DNA of 52,970 nucleotides from CAYYMH01 sp964472785 (GCA_964472785.1 CAYYMH010000025.1:1-52970); one strand, 5' to 3'; positions 32,444 to 41,563 are shown, counted from the first letter of the stretch. Numbers and translations are program-made. The notes: generated from the letters alone by a model not told the origin.

Positions 32444-32860
32444 TTAATCCTTTGTTCGAATTTTTGGTTTGAGCGCGTTCGGTGTGATTGCTTTTGAATG
32501 ATCTGTTGGTTCACTGGACAGGGTGTGTGTATGAAAATCGTACCGACCCTGCAATTCATCGATGATTGTTTCGTCCCAAACGCTTACTTTCAGAAAGTAA
32601 GCAGCGCGTCCGATCATGTGAGACGCCACCGGCGCGGTGAGAAAAATAAAGATGATAACAAGGAGCGCTTCGATGGTGATGTAAAGTTGTGCAAAATAGA
32701 TAACGGCGCCAATCAGCATGAGTCCGGCGCCGAATGAAGAGGCTTTGGTCGCTGCATGCATCCGCGTAAAAACGTCCGGAAAACGCAACGCACCAAGTGC
32801 TGCCAGAAGCATGAAAATAGCGCCGATCACTAAAAGAATTGCAATTATCCATTCAATCAT
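32444..32860 (-). CDS. mnhG: Mrp/Mnh Na+/H+ antiporter subunit G
   Basis: The start at ATG 32860 overlaps the mnhF stop by one base (TAATG); a longer frame to 32977 runs back into mnhF and is rejected. The 138-residue product has three membrane helices: IIAILLVIGAIFMLLAALG, a second with SSFGAGLMLIGAVIYFA and a third with EALLVIIFIFLTAPVASHMIG. Between the first two is the conserved LRFPDVFTRMHAATKASS. The C-terminal 45 residues after the third helix are longer than in most MnhG proteins and are soluble. Seventh and last gene of the operon. Confidence 0.93.
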   Translation of the reverse strand: MIEWIIAILLVIGAIFMLLAALGALRFPDVFTRMHAATKASSFGAGLMLIGAVIYFAQLYITIEALLVIIFIFLTAPVASHMIGRAAYFLKVSVWDETIIDELQGRYDFHTHTLSSEPTDHSKAITPNALKPKIRTKD

Positions 32861-33144
32861 TACAATACCCTCTTTTCCAGGTAGCGAGCGAAAGCAACAG
32901 TTCCCAAAAATGTGATTAATGCCAGTAGAACAGCGGCGTCTAAATAAACGACCTGATCGGTTAACATTGTGTAACACACAATAATACCAACTGTCAACAT
33001 GGTAATCAGGTCCAGCGCCACAATTCGATCCGGCAGGCTGGGACCGCGGAACAACCGGATAAAACCGATAAAGAACGCGGCTAAAATGATGAAAATCGAA
33101 ATGAGCGCTGCTGTTTGCACAATGCTTAATTCCTCAAAAATCAT
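32860..33144 (-). CDS. mnhF: Mrp/Mnh antiporter subunit F
   Basis: A 94-residue protein with three membrane helices and the conserved FRGPSLPDRIVALDLITML between the first and second, followed by DAAVLLALITFLGTVAFARYLEKR. Its start overlaps the mnhE stop by 4 nt and its stop overlaps the mnhG start. MnhF is a small subunit needed for assembly and for transport through the complex in the inner membrane. Confidence 0.94.
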   Translation of the reverse strand: MIFEELSIVQTAALISIFIILAAFFIGFIRLFRGPSLPDRIVALDLITMLTVGIIVCYTMLTDQVVYLDAAVLLALITFLGTVAFARYLEKRVL

Positions 33145-33491
33145 CGGTACACCTCCAGAATTTTCTTTTCGAGCCCCTCCTTTATTTCCCGACGCACCCT
33201 GTCCGGATCGTCAATATACATGGCGTGGACATAAATTACTTTTTTATCGGTTGATACGTCCAGACTGAGCGTGCCGGGCGTCATCGTGATTAAATTGTTG
33301 AGCGACAGAATTTCTATATCTGTTTCCGCATCCATTTTAATGGCAATCACGCCCGGTTTCATGTAGTGTCTCGGTGTCAGTACGTCGTGGGCAACTCGCA
33401 GGTTTGCCAAAATCACCTCTTTAATGTAGAATAATAAAAAGATGATAAAACGGGGAATTTTCAGTATAATCTTAATCGTTTTTTTTATCAT
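33141..33491 (-). CDS. mnhE: Mrp/Mnh antiporter subunit E
   Basis: A 116-residue protein, shorter than typical MnhE (about 160) because it has one hydrophobic hairpin at the N-terminus (IPRFIIFLLFYIKEVILAN) instead of several helices. The rest shows the family pattern KPGVIAIKMDAETDIEILSLNNLITMTPGTLSLDVS. It overlaps mnhD by 4 nt and mnhF by 4 nt. Short MnhE forms of this kind are known in other FCB bacteria, so the gene is probably intact. Confidence 0.92.
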   Translation of the reverse strand: MIKKTIKIILKIPRFIIFLLFYIKEVILANLRVAHDVLTPRHYMKPGVIAIKMDAETDIEILSLNNLITMTPGTLSLDVSTDKKVIYVHAMYIDDPDRVRREIKEGLEKKILEVYR

Positions 33492-34987
33492 AAGTCAACT
33501 CCCAATACGGCTTTCACGTATTCCGTCGGATTGATCAATTGTTCCGCTGCCTGTTCGGCAATACGGAAGAACGGCTCGGTGTACAGTCCGATGATCAAAG
33601 TGATCAAAGCTAATACTGCAACCGGCAGAATCATCGACAGCAGCGGTTTTTTAATTTCCGATTGTTGCTGTTGTTTGGTTTTCGGATCTGCTTTCCAAAA
33701 TGCCTCTGCCCAGATTTTAGTCATTGAATAGAGCGTCAAAATACTCACCACGAGCGCAGTTGCGACAATGAAATATTGTTTCAATTCCAGTCCCGCCTTG
33801 ATTAATAAAAATTTTGCCCAAAAACCGGACAACGGGGGAATCCCTGCTAACGAGAATGCCGGGATCACAAACAGAAAGGCTAATATCGGGTAATGCCTGT
33901 AAAGCCCACCCAGCTTTTTTAAGTCGTAAGTACCCTTTAATTGATTGACAACGCCAGCGATCAGAAACAGGTTTGTTTTGGCAAAAATGTTGTGAACAAT
34001 GTAGAACAAAGAGCCGGCGATGGCTAATTTGGTGAACAACCCCAGCCCCATAATCATATAACCGATCTGGCTAATAATGTGAAAAGATAAAATACGACGG
34101 AAATCAAATTGCGAGGCGGCGGTGAGCACACCGGTCACCATGGTCAATCCCGAAATCCATAAAATCAGATTGTGAGTGAAATGAAAATCCTGCACAAAAA
34201 ACAGCGTGAAACAGCGGATCATGGAATAGACGCCGACTTTGGTAAGCAGCCCGGCAAAGATTGCTGAAACCGCAGCCGGTGGAGTGTGGTAGGATGCTGG
34301 CAGCCAGAAAAACAGGGGAAAAACCGCCGCTTTAATTCCAAAGGCGACAAAGAAAAGCATGGCCACGCTGCTGATAAGTTCCGATTCAGGTAATGCCCTT
34401 AATTTGACTGCCAGATCTGCCATGTTCAGCGTACCTACTTCGCCGTAAAGAATGCCCAAACCGGAGAGAAAAATAGCCGAAGAAATCAGGTTTATCGTTA
34501 CATATTTGACGCCGCCTTCCATCTGCTGTTTTTCACCCCCCAATACCATCAGCACGAAAGAAGACATCAGCATCACTTCGAACCAGACATACATATTAAA
34601 AATATCGCCGGTCATGAAGGCGCCGCAAACACCCATCAACAGAACGTTTAATAACGGAAAATAGCCAAATTTTTGTCGCGGTTTGTCAATGCTGTAAAGA
34701 GAATAAAAATTAACAACCAGACCCATCACTGACGCAACGATGACCATAACGACACTGAATAAATCAGCCACTAAAGTAATGCCAAACGGTGCGGGCCAAT
34801 TGCCAAGCTGAATGGCTTGAATACCGTTTGCCTGGACATGATTGAAAAGCAGAATTGATATTAAAAATAACGCTGCTGATCCGGCGATGCTGATGTACTT
34901 TTGCACTTTTTGAAAGCGAAACAGCAGCAGCAGGATCACCGCCGTAGATAACGGAATCAATATGGGCAGAGGAATCAAAAGCGTCAT
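33488..34987 (-). CDS. mnhD: Mrp/Mnh antiporter subunit D (NuoN-like)
   Basis: A 499-residue protein with about 14 membrane helices and the Proton_antipo_M pattern. Key parts are the Glu in MYVWFEVMLMSSFVLMVLGG, the Lys-bearing helix FGIKAAVFPLFFWLPASYHTPPAAVSAIFAGLLTKVGVY, and the discontinuous helix with HNIFAKTNLF. These match the ion-path residues of complex I-like antiporter subunits. It overlaps mnhC and mnhE by 4 nt each. Together with MnhA it forms the cation and proton route. Confidence 0.95.
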   Translation of the reverse strand: MTLLIPLPILIPLSTAVILLLLFRFQKVQKYISIAGSAALFLISILLFNHVQANGIQAIQLGNWPAPFGITLVADLFSVVMVIVASVMGLVVNFYSLYSIDKPRQKFGYFPLLNVLLMGVCGAFMTGDIFNMYVWFEVMLMSSFVLMVLGGEKQQMEGGVKYVTINLISSAIFLSGLGILYGEVGTLNMADLAVKLRALPESELISSVAMLFFVAFGIKAAVFPLFFWLPASYHTPPAAVSAIFAGLLTKVGVYSMIRCFTLFFVQDFHFTHNLILWISGLTMVTGVLTAASQFDFRRILSFHIISQIGYMIMGLGLFTKLAIAGSLFYIVHNIFAKTNLFLIAGVVNQLKGTYDLKKLGGLYRHYPILAFLFVIPAFSLAGIPPLSGFWAKFLLIKAGLELKQYFIVATALVVSILTLYSMTKIWAEAFWKADPKTKQQQQSEIKKPLLSMILPVAVLALITLIIGLYTEPFFRIAEQAAEQLINPTEYVKAVLGVDL

Positions 34988-35331
34988 ATATCCGTTCCTT
35001 TCAGTTCATCGATGTCGTCGGTGCCAACAGTTTGATAGGCGCGATGAAGCAGCACGAGCAAAAATGCCAAAACTCCAAAACTAATCACAATCGCTGTTAA
35101 AATGAGCGCCTGGGGCAACGGATCGGCAGCCGCGGTGGTCACAGATTTGACTCCCTCCGGTACTATTGGCGGGACAGCCCGGTTTAGACCACTCGCTGTA
35201 AATATGAGGAGATTGGTGGCTTGACTCAATAAAATGAGACCGATGACCAATTTGATAAAACTCCGCCGCAGCATGGAATAAATTCCGGCTGCGTAAAAAA
35301 TGCCAATCACAAAGGCTAAAACAACATCCAT
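34984..35331 (-). CDS. mnhC: Mrp/Mnh antiporter subunit C (NuoK-like)
   Basis: Start at ATG 35331, 1 nt after the mnhB stop and behind GGAGGAG; the frame to 35358 runs back into mnhB. The 115-residue product has three helices in NuoK style: FVIGIFYAAGIYSMLRRSFIKLVIGLILLSQATNLLIF, then PLPQALILTAIVISFGVLAFLLVLLHRAYQ. The PLPQALILTAIVI block is the MnhC hallmark. It ends in a 4-nt overlap with mnhD. Confidence 0.94.
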   Translation of the reverse strand: MDVVLAFVIGIFYAAGIYSMLRRSFIKLVIGLILLSQATNLLIFTASGLNRAVPPIVPEGVKSVTTAAADPLPQALILTAIVISFGVLAFLLVLLHRAYQTVGTDDIDELKGTDI

Positions 35332-35332
35332 C

Positions 35333-35746
35333 TTACTCCTCCGAAAGTGTAAATACAATGGTTAACAAAACACCGGTCACGACAAAAAATACACCGATAT
35401 CAAAAAAGAGCGGTGTGCTGATTCCGTATTCCCCGATAACGGGAAGATGCAGTGTCGCTAATTCAATGGTTTTGAATGCATAACCGTAAAAGTAGGAAAC
35501 ACAACCGCTGCCGAGTGATGTTAATAATCCGAAACCGATAAAATACCGCGGTTCGATTTTGAGTTTTTTTCGAGCCTGCTCAACGCCAAACGCAATTTCA
35601 TAAAGAATAAATGCAGCAGCCGCAAGTAATCCGCCGATAAATCCGCCACCCGGAGAATTGTGTCCACGGAACAGAATAATAATTGAAAAGAATAACAAAA
35701 CAGGTAATAACTGCTTTGCTGCAATTCGCACAATGACCGATAGCAT
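35333..35746 (-). CDS. mnhB: Mrp/Mnh antiporter subunit B
   Basis: A 137-residue, four-helix protein with the MnhB signature FRGHNSPGGGFIGGLLAAAAFILYEIAFG and the later FFDIGVFFVVTGVLLTIVF. It begins directly at the mnhA stop. The subunit helps connect the MnhA C-terminal part to the complex in the inner membrane. Confidence 0.95.
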   Translation of the reverse strand: MLSVIVRIAAKQLLPVLLFFSIIILFRGHNSPGGGFIGGLLAAAAFILYEIAFGVEQARKKLKIEPRYFIGFGLLTSLGSGCVSYFYGYAFKTIELATLHLPVIGEYGISTPLFFDIGVFFVVTGVLLTIVFTLSEE

Positions 35747-38059
35747 TTAATCTTCCTTTGGTTTGGGTTTCAATTTTAACATCGCGTAAACGCCGATTGC
35801 CGCGACTGAAAGCACAGTGATTTCACCCATAGTATCAAACCCGCGGAAATCCACCAAAATGACGTTGACAATATTTCTGCCGTGAGTGAGCGGGTAACAG
35901 TTTTCTCTGAAAAAATATGAAATTGAATCTGATAACTGGATATTCAGAGCGGCTAACACAAGAGTTGTCATTACAATCCCGACAGCAGCGGAAATAATGA
36001 TATCTCTGATGCGTGATGTTTTTTCCGATATTTTAGTGAAGCCGGGTAAATGATACACGACCAGCACAAATAAAATAACAGTCAATGTTTCGATCAGAAA
36101 TTGAGTGATCGCCAAATCCGGTGCACCGAAAAAAATGTAAACCATTGCCACACCATAACCAACAACTCCGAGCGCAGCGGCCGCTGTGATACGGGATTTA
36201 GTCAGAATGGCGAACAAGGCAGCACATATCATCAATATAGCTAATCCGATATCATAAAACGTGATCTGCATTGAAGTTAATGTGGGTGAAATCCCTCCCT
36301 GGCGTATAAGTTCGATAAATACCAGTGACGTGGTGAATGCGATAATAATAATGAGATAAAATCGCATATATCCGCTTTGCAGAAAATTCGTTTGAAGTTT
36401 GGCAAATTTCAATAGTCCGTCTAATCCTTTATTATAAATTGAGGTGGGGGTTAACGGATCAGCAAAGTTAAACCGCTGGCGATTTCTTCTGAAGAAATTT
36501 CTGAAAAAATAAATGGAGATGCCCAGTATAAATGTCAGGACACTGAGCAGAAAAACCACGCTGAAGCCATGCCATAGTTTCAGATGCACAATGTGTTGTT
36601 CCGCATCAATGGCGCTTACAGCGGGTGAGATCAGCGGAATAGCGATCAATTCCGGAAACAATCCTAAAAACAAACCGAACGCTGCCAATACAATGGGACC
36701 GAGCCAGAGCGATGTTGCCAGCCGGTGTTTTTGGGCAGGCGCTTTGTTTTTTTTACAGATAAAAGGGCAGATACCGACACTGGCTGCCACGGTGACGTTC
36801 ACAACATTGGCGATAACTCCGGCGATGGTAATATAAATACCGATCTGCGGCAGATGAAGCTTTGCCTCGTACATGAGTTCTTTTGAGATAAATCCGAGTA
36901 ATGGCGGAAAACCGGACATGGATAATGCAGCTAATCCGGCAGCTACCGCGGTGATAGGCATGACACGAATTAAACCGCCTAAAGCCCGAACGTCCCGCGT
37001 ACCGGTTGTATGGTCAATCGCACCGGCAACCATAAATAACGAACCTTTGTAAAGTGAATGCACGATTAAATAAACCATTGCCGTTTTAATTGCTAAATCC
37101 GTACCGATTCCCAGCAGCAGTGTCAAAGTTCCCAGCGCACTGACGGTGGTGTAAGCCAAAAGCCGTTTGAGGTCGGTTTGCGGCAATGCCTGCAGTGCGC
37201 CGATAAGCATCGTAATCACCCCCACAATAGTGACAATGTAATGCCATTCCGTGGTGCTGCCGAGAATAGGGTTTAAACGCGCCAGCAGGTAAATTCCGGC
37301 TTTGACCATGGTTGCTGAATGTAGATAAGCGCTCACCGGTGTTGGGGCTTGCATCGCGCCGACCAGCCAAAAATGGAACGGGAGCTGAGCTGATTTTGTG
37401 AAGGCGCCGGCGAGTACTAATAGAAAAATTGGCAAATATAACGGATGAGAGCGAATTAAATCACTGTTGTTTAGTAACTGGGTTATTTCAAAGGTGCCGG
37501 ACACAGACCCTATCAGGATTATTCCGGCAAGCAATGCCAGCCCACCGATACCGGTGACGAACAGCGCCTGCAGCGCAGCATGTCGGGACTCGCTACTTTC
37601 GTTTTTAAATCCAATCAGCAGATAAGAGGAAAAACTGGTCAGTTCCCAAAAAATAAACATGCTGATCAGATTTCCTGACAGGACGACACCCAGCATTGAA
37701 CCCATAAACAAATAAATATAAATATAAAACCGCGCAATAAACGGGTGTCCTTTTAAATAGCCGCTTCCGTAAATAACGATTAACGCGCCAATTCCAGTCA
37801 CCAGCAGTGCAAAAACAACGCTTAGTCCATCCAGATAAAATGAAAGCTGGATCCCAAGAGTTGGAACCCAATTTTTAATCACGGAATAAGTAATGCAGTC
37901 CTTGCCGCAAATTTCAGGTATAAAGGAAAGGAAATAGATAAATAAAGACAGTGGGAGCAGCGATAATATCCAGCCGGTTCTTTCGCGAAAAATGCGGTTG
38001 ATGATCGGTATAAAAGGCGCTATCATAAAAGCGGAAAGAACAGCAATGATAAATAGCAT
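35747..38059 (-). CDS. mnhA: Mrp/Mnh antiporter subunit A (NuoL-like)
   Basis: ATG 38059 behind GGTGGAG is preferred to GTG 38071. The product has about 770 residues and some 20 membrane helices. The NuoL-like part contains FWELTSFSSYLLIGFKNES (conserved Glu), SAQLPFHFWLVGAMQAPTPVSAYLHSATMVKAGIY (Lys and His of the ion path) and HSLYKGSLFMVAGAIDH. The C-terminal 200 residues are the extra MnhA domain, with YGVAMVYIFFGAPDLAITQFLIETLTVILFVLV and VDFRGFDTMGEITVLSVAAIGVYAML. First antiporter gene of the operon. It exports Na+ in exchange for H+ and supports pH and salt homeostasis. Confidence 0.95.
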   Translation of the reverse strand: MLFIIAVLSAFMIAPFIPIINRIFRERTGWILSLLPLSLFIYFLSFIPEICGKDCITYSVIKNWVPTLGIQLSFYLDGLSVVFALLVTGIGALIVIYGSGYLKGHPFIARFYIYIYLFMGSMLGVVLSGNLISMFIFWELTSFSSYLLIGFKNESSESRHAALQALFVTGIGGLALLAGIILIGSVSGTFEITQLLNNSDLIRSHPLYLPIFLLVLAGAFTKSAQLPFHFWLVGAMQAPTPVSAYLHSATMVKAGIYLLARLNPILGSTTEWHYIVTIVGVITMLIGALQALPQTDLKRLLAYTTVSALGTLTLLLGIGTDLAIKTAMVYLIVHSLYKGSLFMVAGAIDHTTGTRDVRALGGLIRVMPITAVAAGLAALSMSGFPPLLGFISKELMYEAKLHLPQIGIYITIAGVIANVVNVTVAASVGICPFICKKNKAPAQKHRLATSLWLGPIVLAAFGLFLGLFPELIAIPLISPAVSAIDAEQHIVHLKLWHGFSVVFLLSVLTFILGISIYFFRNFFRRNRQRFNFADPLTPTSIYNKGLDGLLKFAKLQTNFLQSGYMRFYLIIIIAFTTSLVFIELIRQGGISPTLTSMQITFYDIGLAILMICAALFAILTKSRITAAAALGVVGYGVAMVYIFFGAPDLAITQFLIETLTVILFVLVVYHLPGFTKISEKTSRIRDIIISAAVGIVMTTLVLAALNIQLSDSISYFFRENCYPLTHGRNIVNVILVDFRGFDTMGEITVLSVAAIGVYAMLKLKPKPKED

Positions 38060-38103
38060 ATCAGTCTCCACCTGTGATCGTTTTTGCGTGGTTTAGTTAA
38101 TCA

Positions 38104-38514
38104 TTATTCGTCTCGTTTACGGGAGAAAAAGCTCTTGATGAATTCCCAGAATCTTTTCAGCATGCCCACAAATCCTTTAGTGCGCGGTGGATTTAAAATA
38201 TCATGTCGCATTTGTTCGTACTGATATTTGTCTGTGATCGTTAAATCCGCTCTGCCAACGTTTTCATGATATTCGATGTCCAGTTTTTTTAACTCATCAT
38301 CACCGGTTCGAATTTGGATCGCTTCGATTTCATCCCATCCCAGTTCGCGACAAGCGGTTAGTCGGCGAAATCCGCTCAATAGTTCATTTTCTTCGTTGAC
38401 AATGACCGGATTGAGTAATCCTACTTCCTGGATCGATTGTTTAAGTTCCTCAACCTTTGGATGTTCCTGCCGAATTCTGGCGCTAATTTTGATGTCATCA
38501 ATTTTTATTTTCAT
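38104..38514 (-). CDS. ParB/sulfiredoxin-fold domain protein upstream of the Mrp operon
   Basis: A 136-residue protein. Residues 1-85 are a ParB N-terminal domain: IRQEHPKVEELKQSIQEVGLLNPVIVNEENELLSGFRRLTACRELGWDEIEAIQI. This shows the GxRRxxA nucleotide-binding box in the form SGFRRLTA. The ParB helix-turn-helix is absent. The C-terminus after residue 115 is an amphipathic basic helix (FVGMLKRFWEFIKSFFSRKRDE), suitable for binding membrane or nucleic acid. It lies 44 nt before mnhA on the same strand, probably as the first gene of that transcript. Its role there is not known. Confidence 0.8.
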   Translation of the reverse strand: MKIKIDDIKISARIRQEHPKVEELKQSIQEVGLLNPVIVNEENELLSGFRRLTACRELGWDEIEAIQIRTGDDELKKLDIEYHENVGRADLTITDKYQYEQMRHDILNPPRTKGFVGMLKRFWEFIKSFFSRKRDE

Positions 38515-38587
38515 TATGACCTCTTTTCAGAAAAAACTTTAAGCTATTTTTTTGATCTATAATATTCATAAATAATCGCCACCATGA

Positions 38588-38707
38588 CTCCAAGACACGA
38601 AGAAACGATAGATCAAATTGAATTTTAGAGTTGGTTTTGTCTCATTAAAATAATAATAAAGTTCCAATTAATTGATTTTTTAAACTTTGAGCCTTTGTGT
38701 CTTGGAG
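38588..38707. repeat. Word-type long inverted repeat (CCAAGACAC type)
   Basis: CTCCAAGACACGAAG (38588-38602) pairs with CTTTGTGTCTTGGAG (38693-38707), 14 of 15 positions, around a 90-nt spacer. The element fills the gap between the amidohydrolase stop and the ParB-domain gene. Its vocabulary is shared with 6811-6868 and 40515-40616. Confidence 0.7.
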
Positions 38708-38738
38708 GCAAATGAATAGCTTAAATTAATTATAATTT

Positions 38739-40424
38739 TTACTTTTTCTGATAAACAATTTCCCCGTCCACCACTGTCATCATCACTTCGGTATTCCGGA
38801 TATTTTCCGGTGGGATCTGGGTGATGTCCTGATTGAGAATCACGAAATCCGCCAGCTTCCCTGGTCCCAATGATCCTTTGATGTCTTCCTCGAAGGAAGC
38901 GTAAGCCGCATCGATGGTGTAAGCACGCAACGCTTCTTCAACCGAAATTTTCTGTTCCGGAACCCAGCCATTGGGGTTTTTATCGTCCAGTGTTCGGCGT
39001 GTGACTGCCGCATAAATCCCGTCCAGCGGCGTCGGCGGCGCCACATACCAATCGCTGCCGAAAACCAGTTTCGCGCCCGAATCAAGTAAGGAACGATAAG
39101 CATAACTGGTTTTCAGTCGGTCCTGTCCGATGACTTTTTCTGCCCACCGTCCGTCATCAATGGCATGATACGGCTGCATGCTGGCAATAACGTTCAAATC
39201 AGCAAATCGCTGAATATCTTCCGGAATCAAATGTTGGGAATGTTCAATGCGAAATCTCCGATCCCGCTTACCGTTTTCTTTGATGACCTGCTCATAAATA
39301 TCTAACACGATATGATTCGCCCGGTCACCGATGGCGTGGATAATCGCTTGCATTCCGGCTTGATCTCCATTTTTGATCCATTCGTACAAATCCTTTTTCG
39401 TATTGACCAGCAATCCCGAATCCTGCGGCGCGTCAGTATACGGCTCAAAAAAAGCAGCGGTGTGAGAACCCAATGAACCATCGGCGAACCCTTTTAATCC
39501 ACCAATCCGTAGCCACGTATCGCCGTTTCCCTGTTCAGTAATTTTTTTTCGCAGTTTTTCCCATGTCGATATGGGGACAGCGGCAGAGATCCGTGTTTTC
39601 AGACTTCCGGCCTTGTTCGCCCGTTTGAATACAGCAAAATCATCCCACGTTCCCATGTGATGGACCGATGTCACGCCTTGTTTGGCAACGTATTCCATGG
39701 CTGCCTGCAGCGCGCGATCCTTCATTTTTTCTGACGGTTCCGGATCAACTTTTTCGATGAGCTCCATGGCGTTATCTTTTAAGACGCCGGTCGGATGTCC
39801 GTTTTCGTCGCGGACTATGGTGCCTCCGGAAATGTCTTCCGTTTGTTTTGTGATGTTTGCCATTTTCATCGCCAAAGTATTCGCCAGCGCCATGTGCCCA
39901 TCCAGCCGGTTTACCCAAACCGGATTTTCAGATGTCACACTGTCGATCCATTCAGCGCGGGGTAATTCACCGCCCCAGTTTTCGTGATCCCAGTCGCCAC
40001 CGGTGATCCATTCTCCGGGCTCTAATTGCTCAGCAAAATCTTTAATCCGCCGGACAAATTCCTCGGGTGTTTTGACATCCCGAAGTTGCACTGATGAAAG
40101 TCGAAAACCGCCTTCGAGAAAGTGCAAATGAGCATCGATAAAACCGGGTGTAACCATCATACCTTCGGCGTCGATAACAAAGGTGTTATCATTAATTAAA
40201 ATCTGGATTTCCGGTGTGGAGCCAATGGCTTGGATTTTATTACCTTTGACAAAAAGTGCTTCAGCCAACGGTTGGGTTGGATTCCCTGTCCAGATTTTCG
40301 CGTTAATGACCGCGAGAGATTCGTATTTTGAGGTGGTTTGCTTGGAACAGCTTAGTATAACGATAACGAACAATGAAAGAATGAAAACAAGAGTCGGATT
40401 GGGTGTATGCATAAGGTGATACAT
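38739..40424 (-). CDS. YtcJ-like amidohydrolase (Amidohydro_3), probable lipoprotein
   Basis: A 561-residue protein with an N-terminal hydrophobic segment ending in VILSC (Cys26), so probably a lipoprotein. The amidohydrolase barrel shows MVTPGFIDAHLHFLEGG (HxH metal ligands), DGHMALANTLAM, KGFADGSLGSHTAAF, HAIGDRANHIVLD, RIEHSQHL and LVFGSDWYV (catalytic Asp). The end LGPGKLADFVILNQD closes the small sandwich domain. This is the LAF3/YtcJ group; substrates are mostly unknown, some act on N-substituted amides. AAAGGA precedes the ATG. It is a single-gene unit with word-type hairpins on both sides. Confidence 0.9.
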   Translation of the reverse strand: MYHLMHTPNPTLVFILSLFVIVILSCSKQTTSKYESLAVINAKIWTGNPTQPLAEALFVKGNKIQAIGSTPEIQILINDNTFVIDAEGMMVTPGFIDAHLHFLEGGFRLSSVQLRDVKTPEEFVRRIKDFAEQLEPGEWITGGDWDHENWGGELPRAEWIDSVTSENPVWVNRLDGHMALANTLAMKMANITKQTEDISGGTIVRDENGHPTGVLKDNAMELIEKVDPEPSEKMKDRALQAAMEYVAKQGVTSVHHMGTWDDFAVFKRANKAGSLKTRISAAVPISTWEKLRKKITEQGNGDTWLRIGGLKGFADGSLGSHTAAFFEPYTDAPQDSGLLVNTKKDLYEWIKNGDQAGMQAIIHAIGDRANHIVLDIYEQVIKENGKRDRRFRIEHSQHLIPEDIQRFADLNVIASMQPYHAIDDGRWAEKVIGQDRLKTSYAYRSLLDSGAKLVFGSDWYVAPPTPLDGIYAAVTRRTLDDKNPNGWVPEQKISVEEALRAYTIDAAYASFEEDIKGSLGPGKLADFVILNQDITQIPPENIRNTEVMMTVVDGEIVYQKK

Positions 40425-40514
40425 GAATTATCCTTTAGTTTATTGTGATGAAGAAGTTGACGCTTGCTATCTAATCATGACTATCAATATATTTAAAATA
40501 ATTGTTACTGTTCA

Positions 40515-40616
40515 GCCACGAAGTCTCGAAGACACAAAGAAAAGCAGAGAAGAGTATTAGAATATTTTTAGAGATGTATTTCTTTGTGTAACTTTGAGTC
40601 TTGGCGTCTTTGTGGC
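40515..40616. repeat. Word-type long inverted repeat (GCCACGAAG type)
   Basis: GCCACGAAGTCTCGAAGACA followed by CAAAGAAA (from 40515) pairs with TTTCTTTGTG and then GTCTTGGCGTCTTTGTGGC (ending 40616) with a few mismatches. It can form a stem of about 25 bp. It lies in the 431-bp gene-free stretch 40425-40855 between divergent genes, which also carries the ferritin promoter. Confidence 0.7.
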
Positions 40617-40774
40617 AAAGAAAATGCTCTGTTTAGTTACAAATAATTTATGAAAATAATTTATAAATGTCAATGATAAATCTTGACTTGATTTCGTTGT
40701 TAACAGTTTTAACGAAGGTAACGACAATCTGGTTAAGGGAAAAAATTAGACCGCGTACATTTTTTAAAGAATTC

Positions 40775-40802
40775 TTGTACTTTGCTGAATCGTTTTTATA
40801 GC
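40775..40802 (+). promoter_or_regulatory. Candidate promoter of the ferritin gene
   Basis: TTGTAC (40775-40780) and TATAGC (40797-40802) are 16 nt apart, about 55 nt before the ferritin ATG. The region around is AT-rich. No clear Fur or PerR box was found, though AATAATTTAT occurs twice at about 40640-40665. Confidence 0.4.
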
Positions 40803-40855
40803 TATTTAATCAAAATAATAAAAGCAAAATTTAATTTTAAAGGAGAGGTGTAATT

Positions 40856-41344
40856 ATGGTAAGCAAAAAAATCGAAACAGCTTTTAACGAGCAAATCAAA
40901 CATGAACTGGAATCTGCGTACTTGTATCTTTCAATGGCAGCTTATTTTCATGATGAAGGACTCAACGGTATGGCACAATGGATGCGCGCTCAAGCAAAAG
41001 AAGAGCAATTGCACGCCATGAAATTTTTTGATCATCTGAATGAACGCGGCGCCCGAGTTGAACTCCACGAATTAGCCAAACCGCAAAAAAAATGGAAATC
41101 TGCCTTGGACGCTTTTCAGGCTGCTTACGGACATGAGCAATTTATCACCGGAAAGATAAATGAATTGGTTAAATTGGCGAGAGAAGAAGAAGATAATCCG
41201 GCACAGGTTTTTCTTAATTGGTTCGTCGAAGAACAAGTTGAAGAAGAAGCAACCAGCTCGGATATTGTCCAGTTATTAGAACGAATCGGTGACGCCGGAC
41301 ATGGCATTGTCATGCTGGACAGAGAATTGGGTAAAAGAGAATAA
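40856..41344 (+). CDS. ftn: Bacterial non-haem ferritin
   Basis: A 162-residue four-helix protein. Ferroxidase-centre residues are in place: Glu17 (KHELESAYLYL), Glu50 and His53 (AKEEQLHAMKF), Glu94 (GHEQFI) and Gln127 (VEEQVEEE). No haem-binding Met typical of bacterioferritin is evident. It oxidises Fe(II) and stores ferric mineral in a 24-mer in the cytosol. A strong AAAGGAGAGG ribosome site precedes the ATG. The gene is followed by a clear terminator, so it is a single transcription unit. Confidence 0.96.
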   Translation: MVSKKIETAFNEQIKHELESAYLYLSMAAYFHDEGLNGMAQWMRAQAKEEQLHAMKFFDHLNERGARVELHELAKPQKKWKSALDAFQAAYGHEQFITGKINELVKLAREEEDNPAQVFLNWFVEEQVEEEATSSDIVQLLERIGDAGHGIVMLDRELGKRE

Positions 41345-41388
41345 TCAATTGTTTTCACAATACTAACGTTAGGGAAATAATCCTTCAC

Positions 41389-41428
41389 AGCCCTGCTAAA
41401 TTTATCGAAATTTAACAGGGCTTTTTTA
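41389..41428 (+). terminator. Rho-independent terminator after ferritin
   Basis: AGCCCTG (41389-41395) pairs with CAGGGCT (41416-41422), and the inner TAAATTT / AAATTTA extends the stem around an ATCG loop. A run of T follows (41422-41427). This is the best terminator in the window. Confidence 0.9.
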
Positions 41429-41563
41429 TTATCAACCCAATCTGTATGAGGTTTTACCAGTCATCTTACATAATATAAGATTAGGTTGAATCCAAAAGCT
41501 GAAATGAGTATCTAAAGTATTAAATTTGAATAATGAATTAACGATGAAAAAGGGGACGTAAAA

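Noticed and set aside
40636..40670. Possible Fur/PerR box before ferritin
   Set aside because: AATAATTTAT occurs twice, but the arrangement does not fit either consensus well enough.
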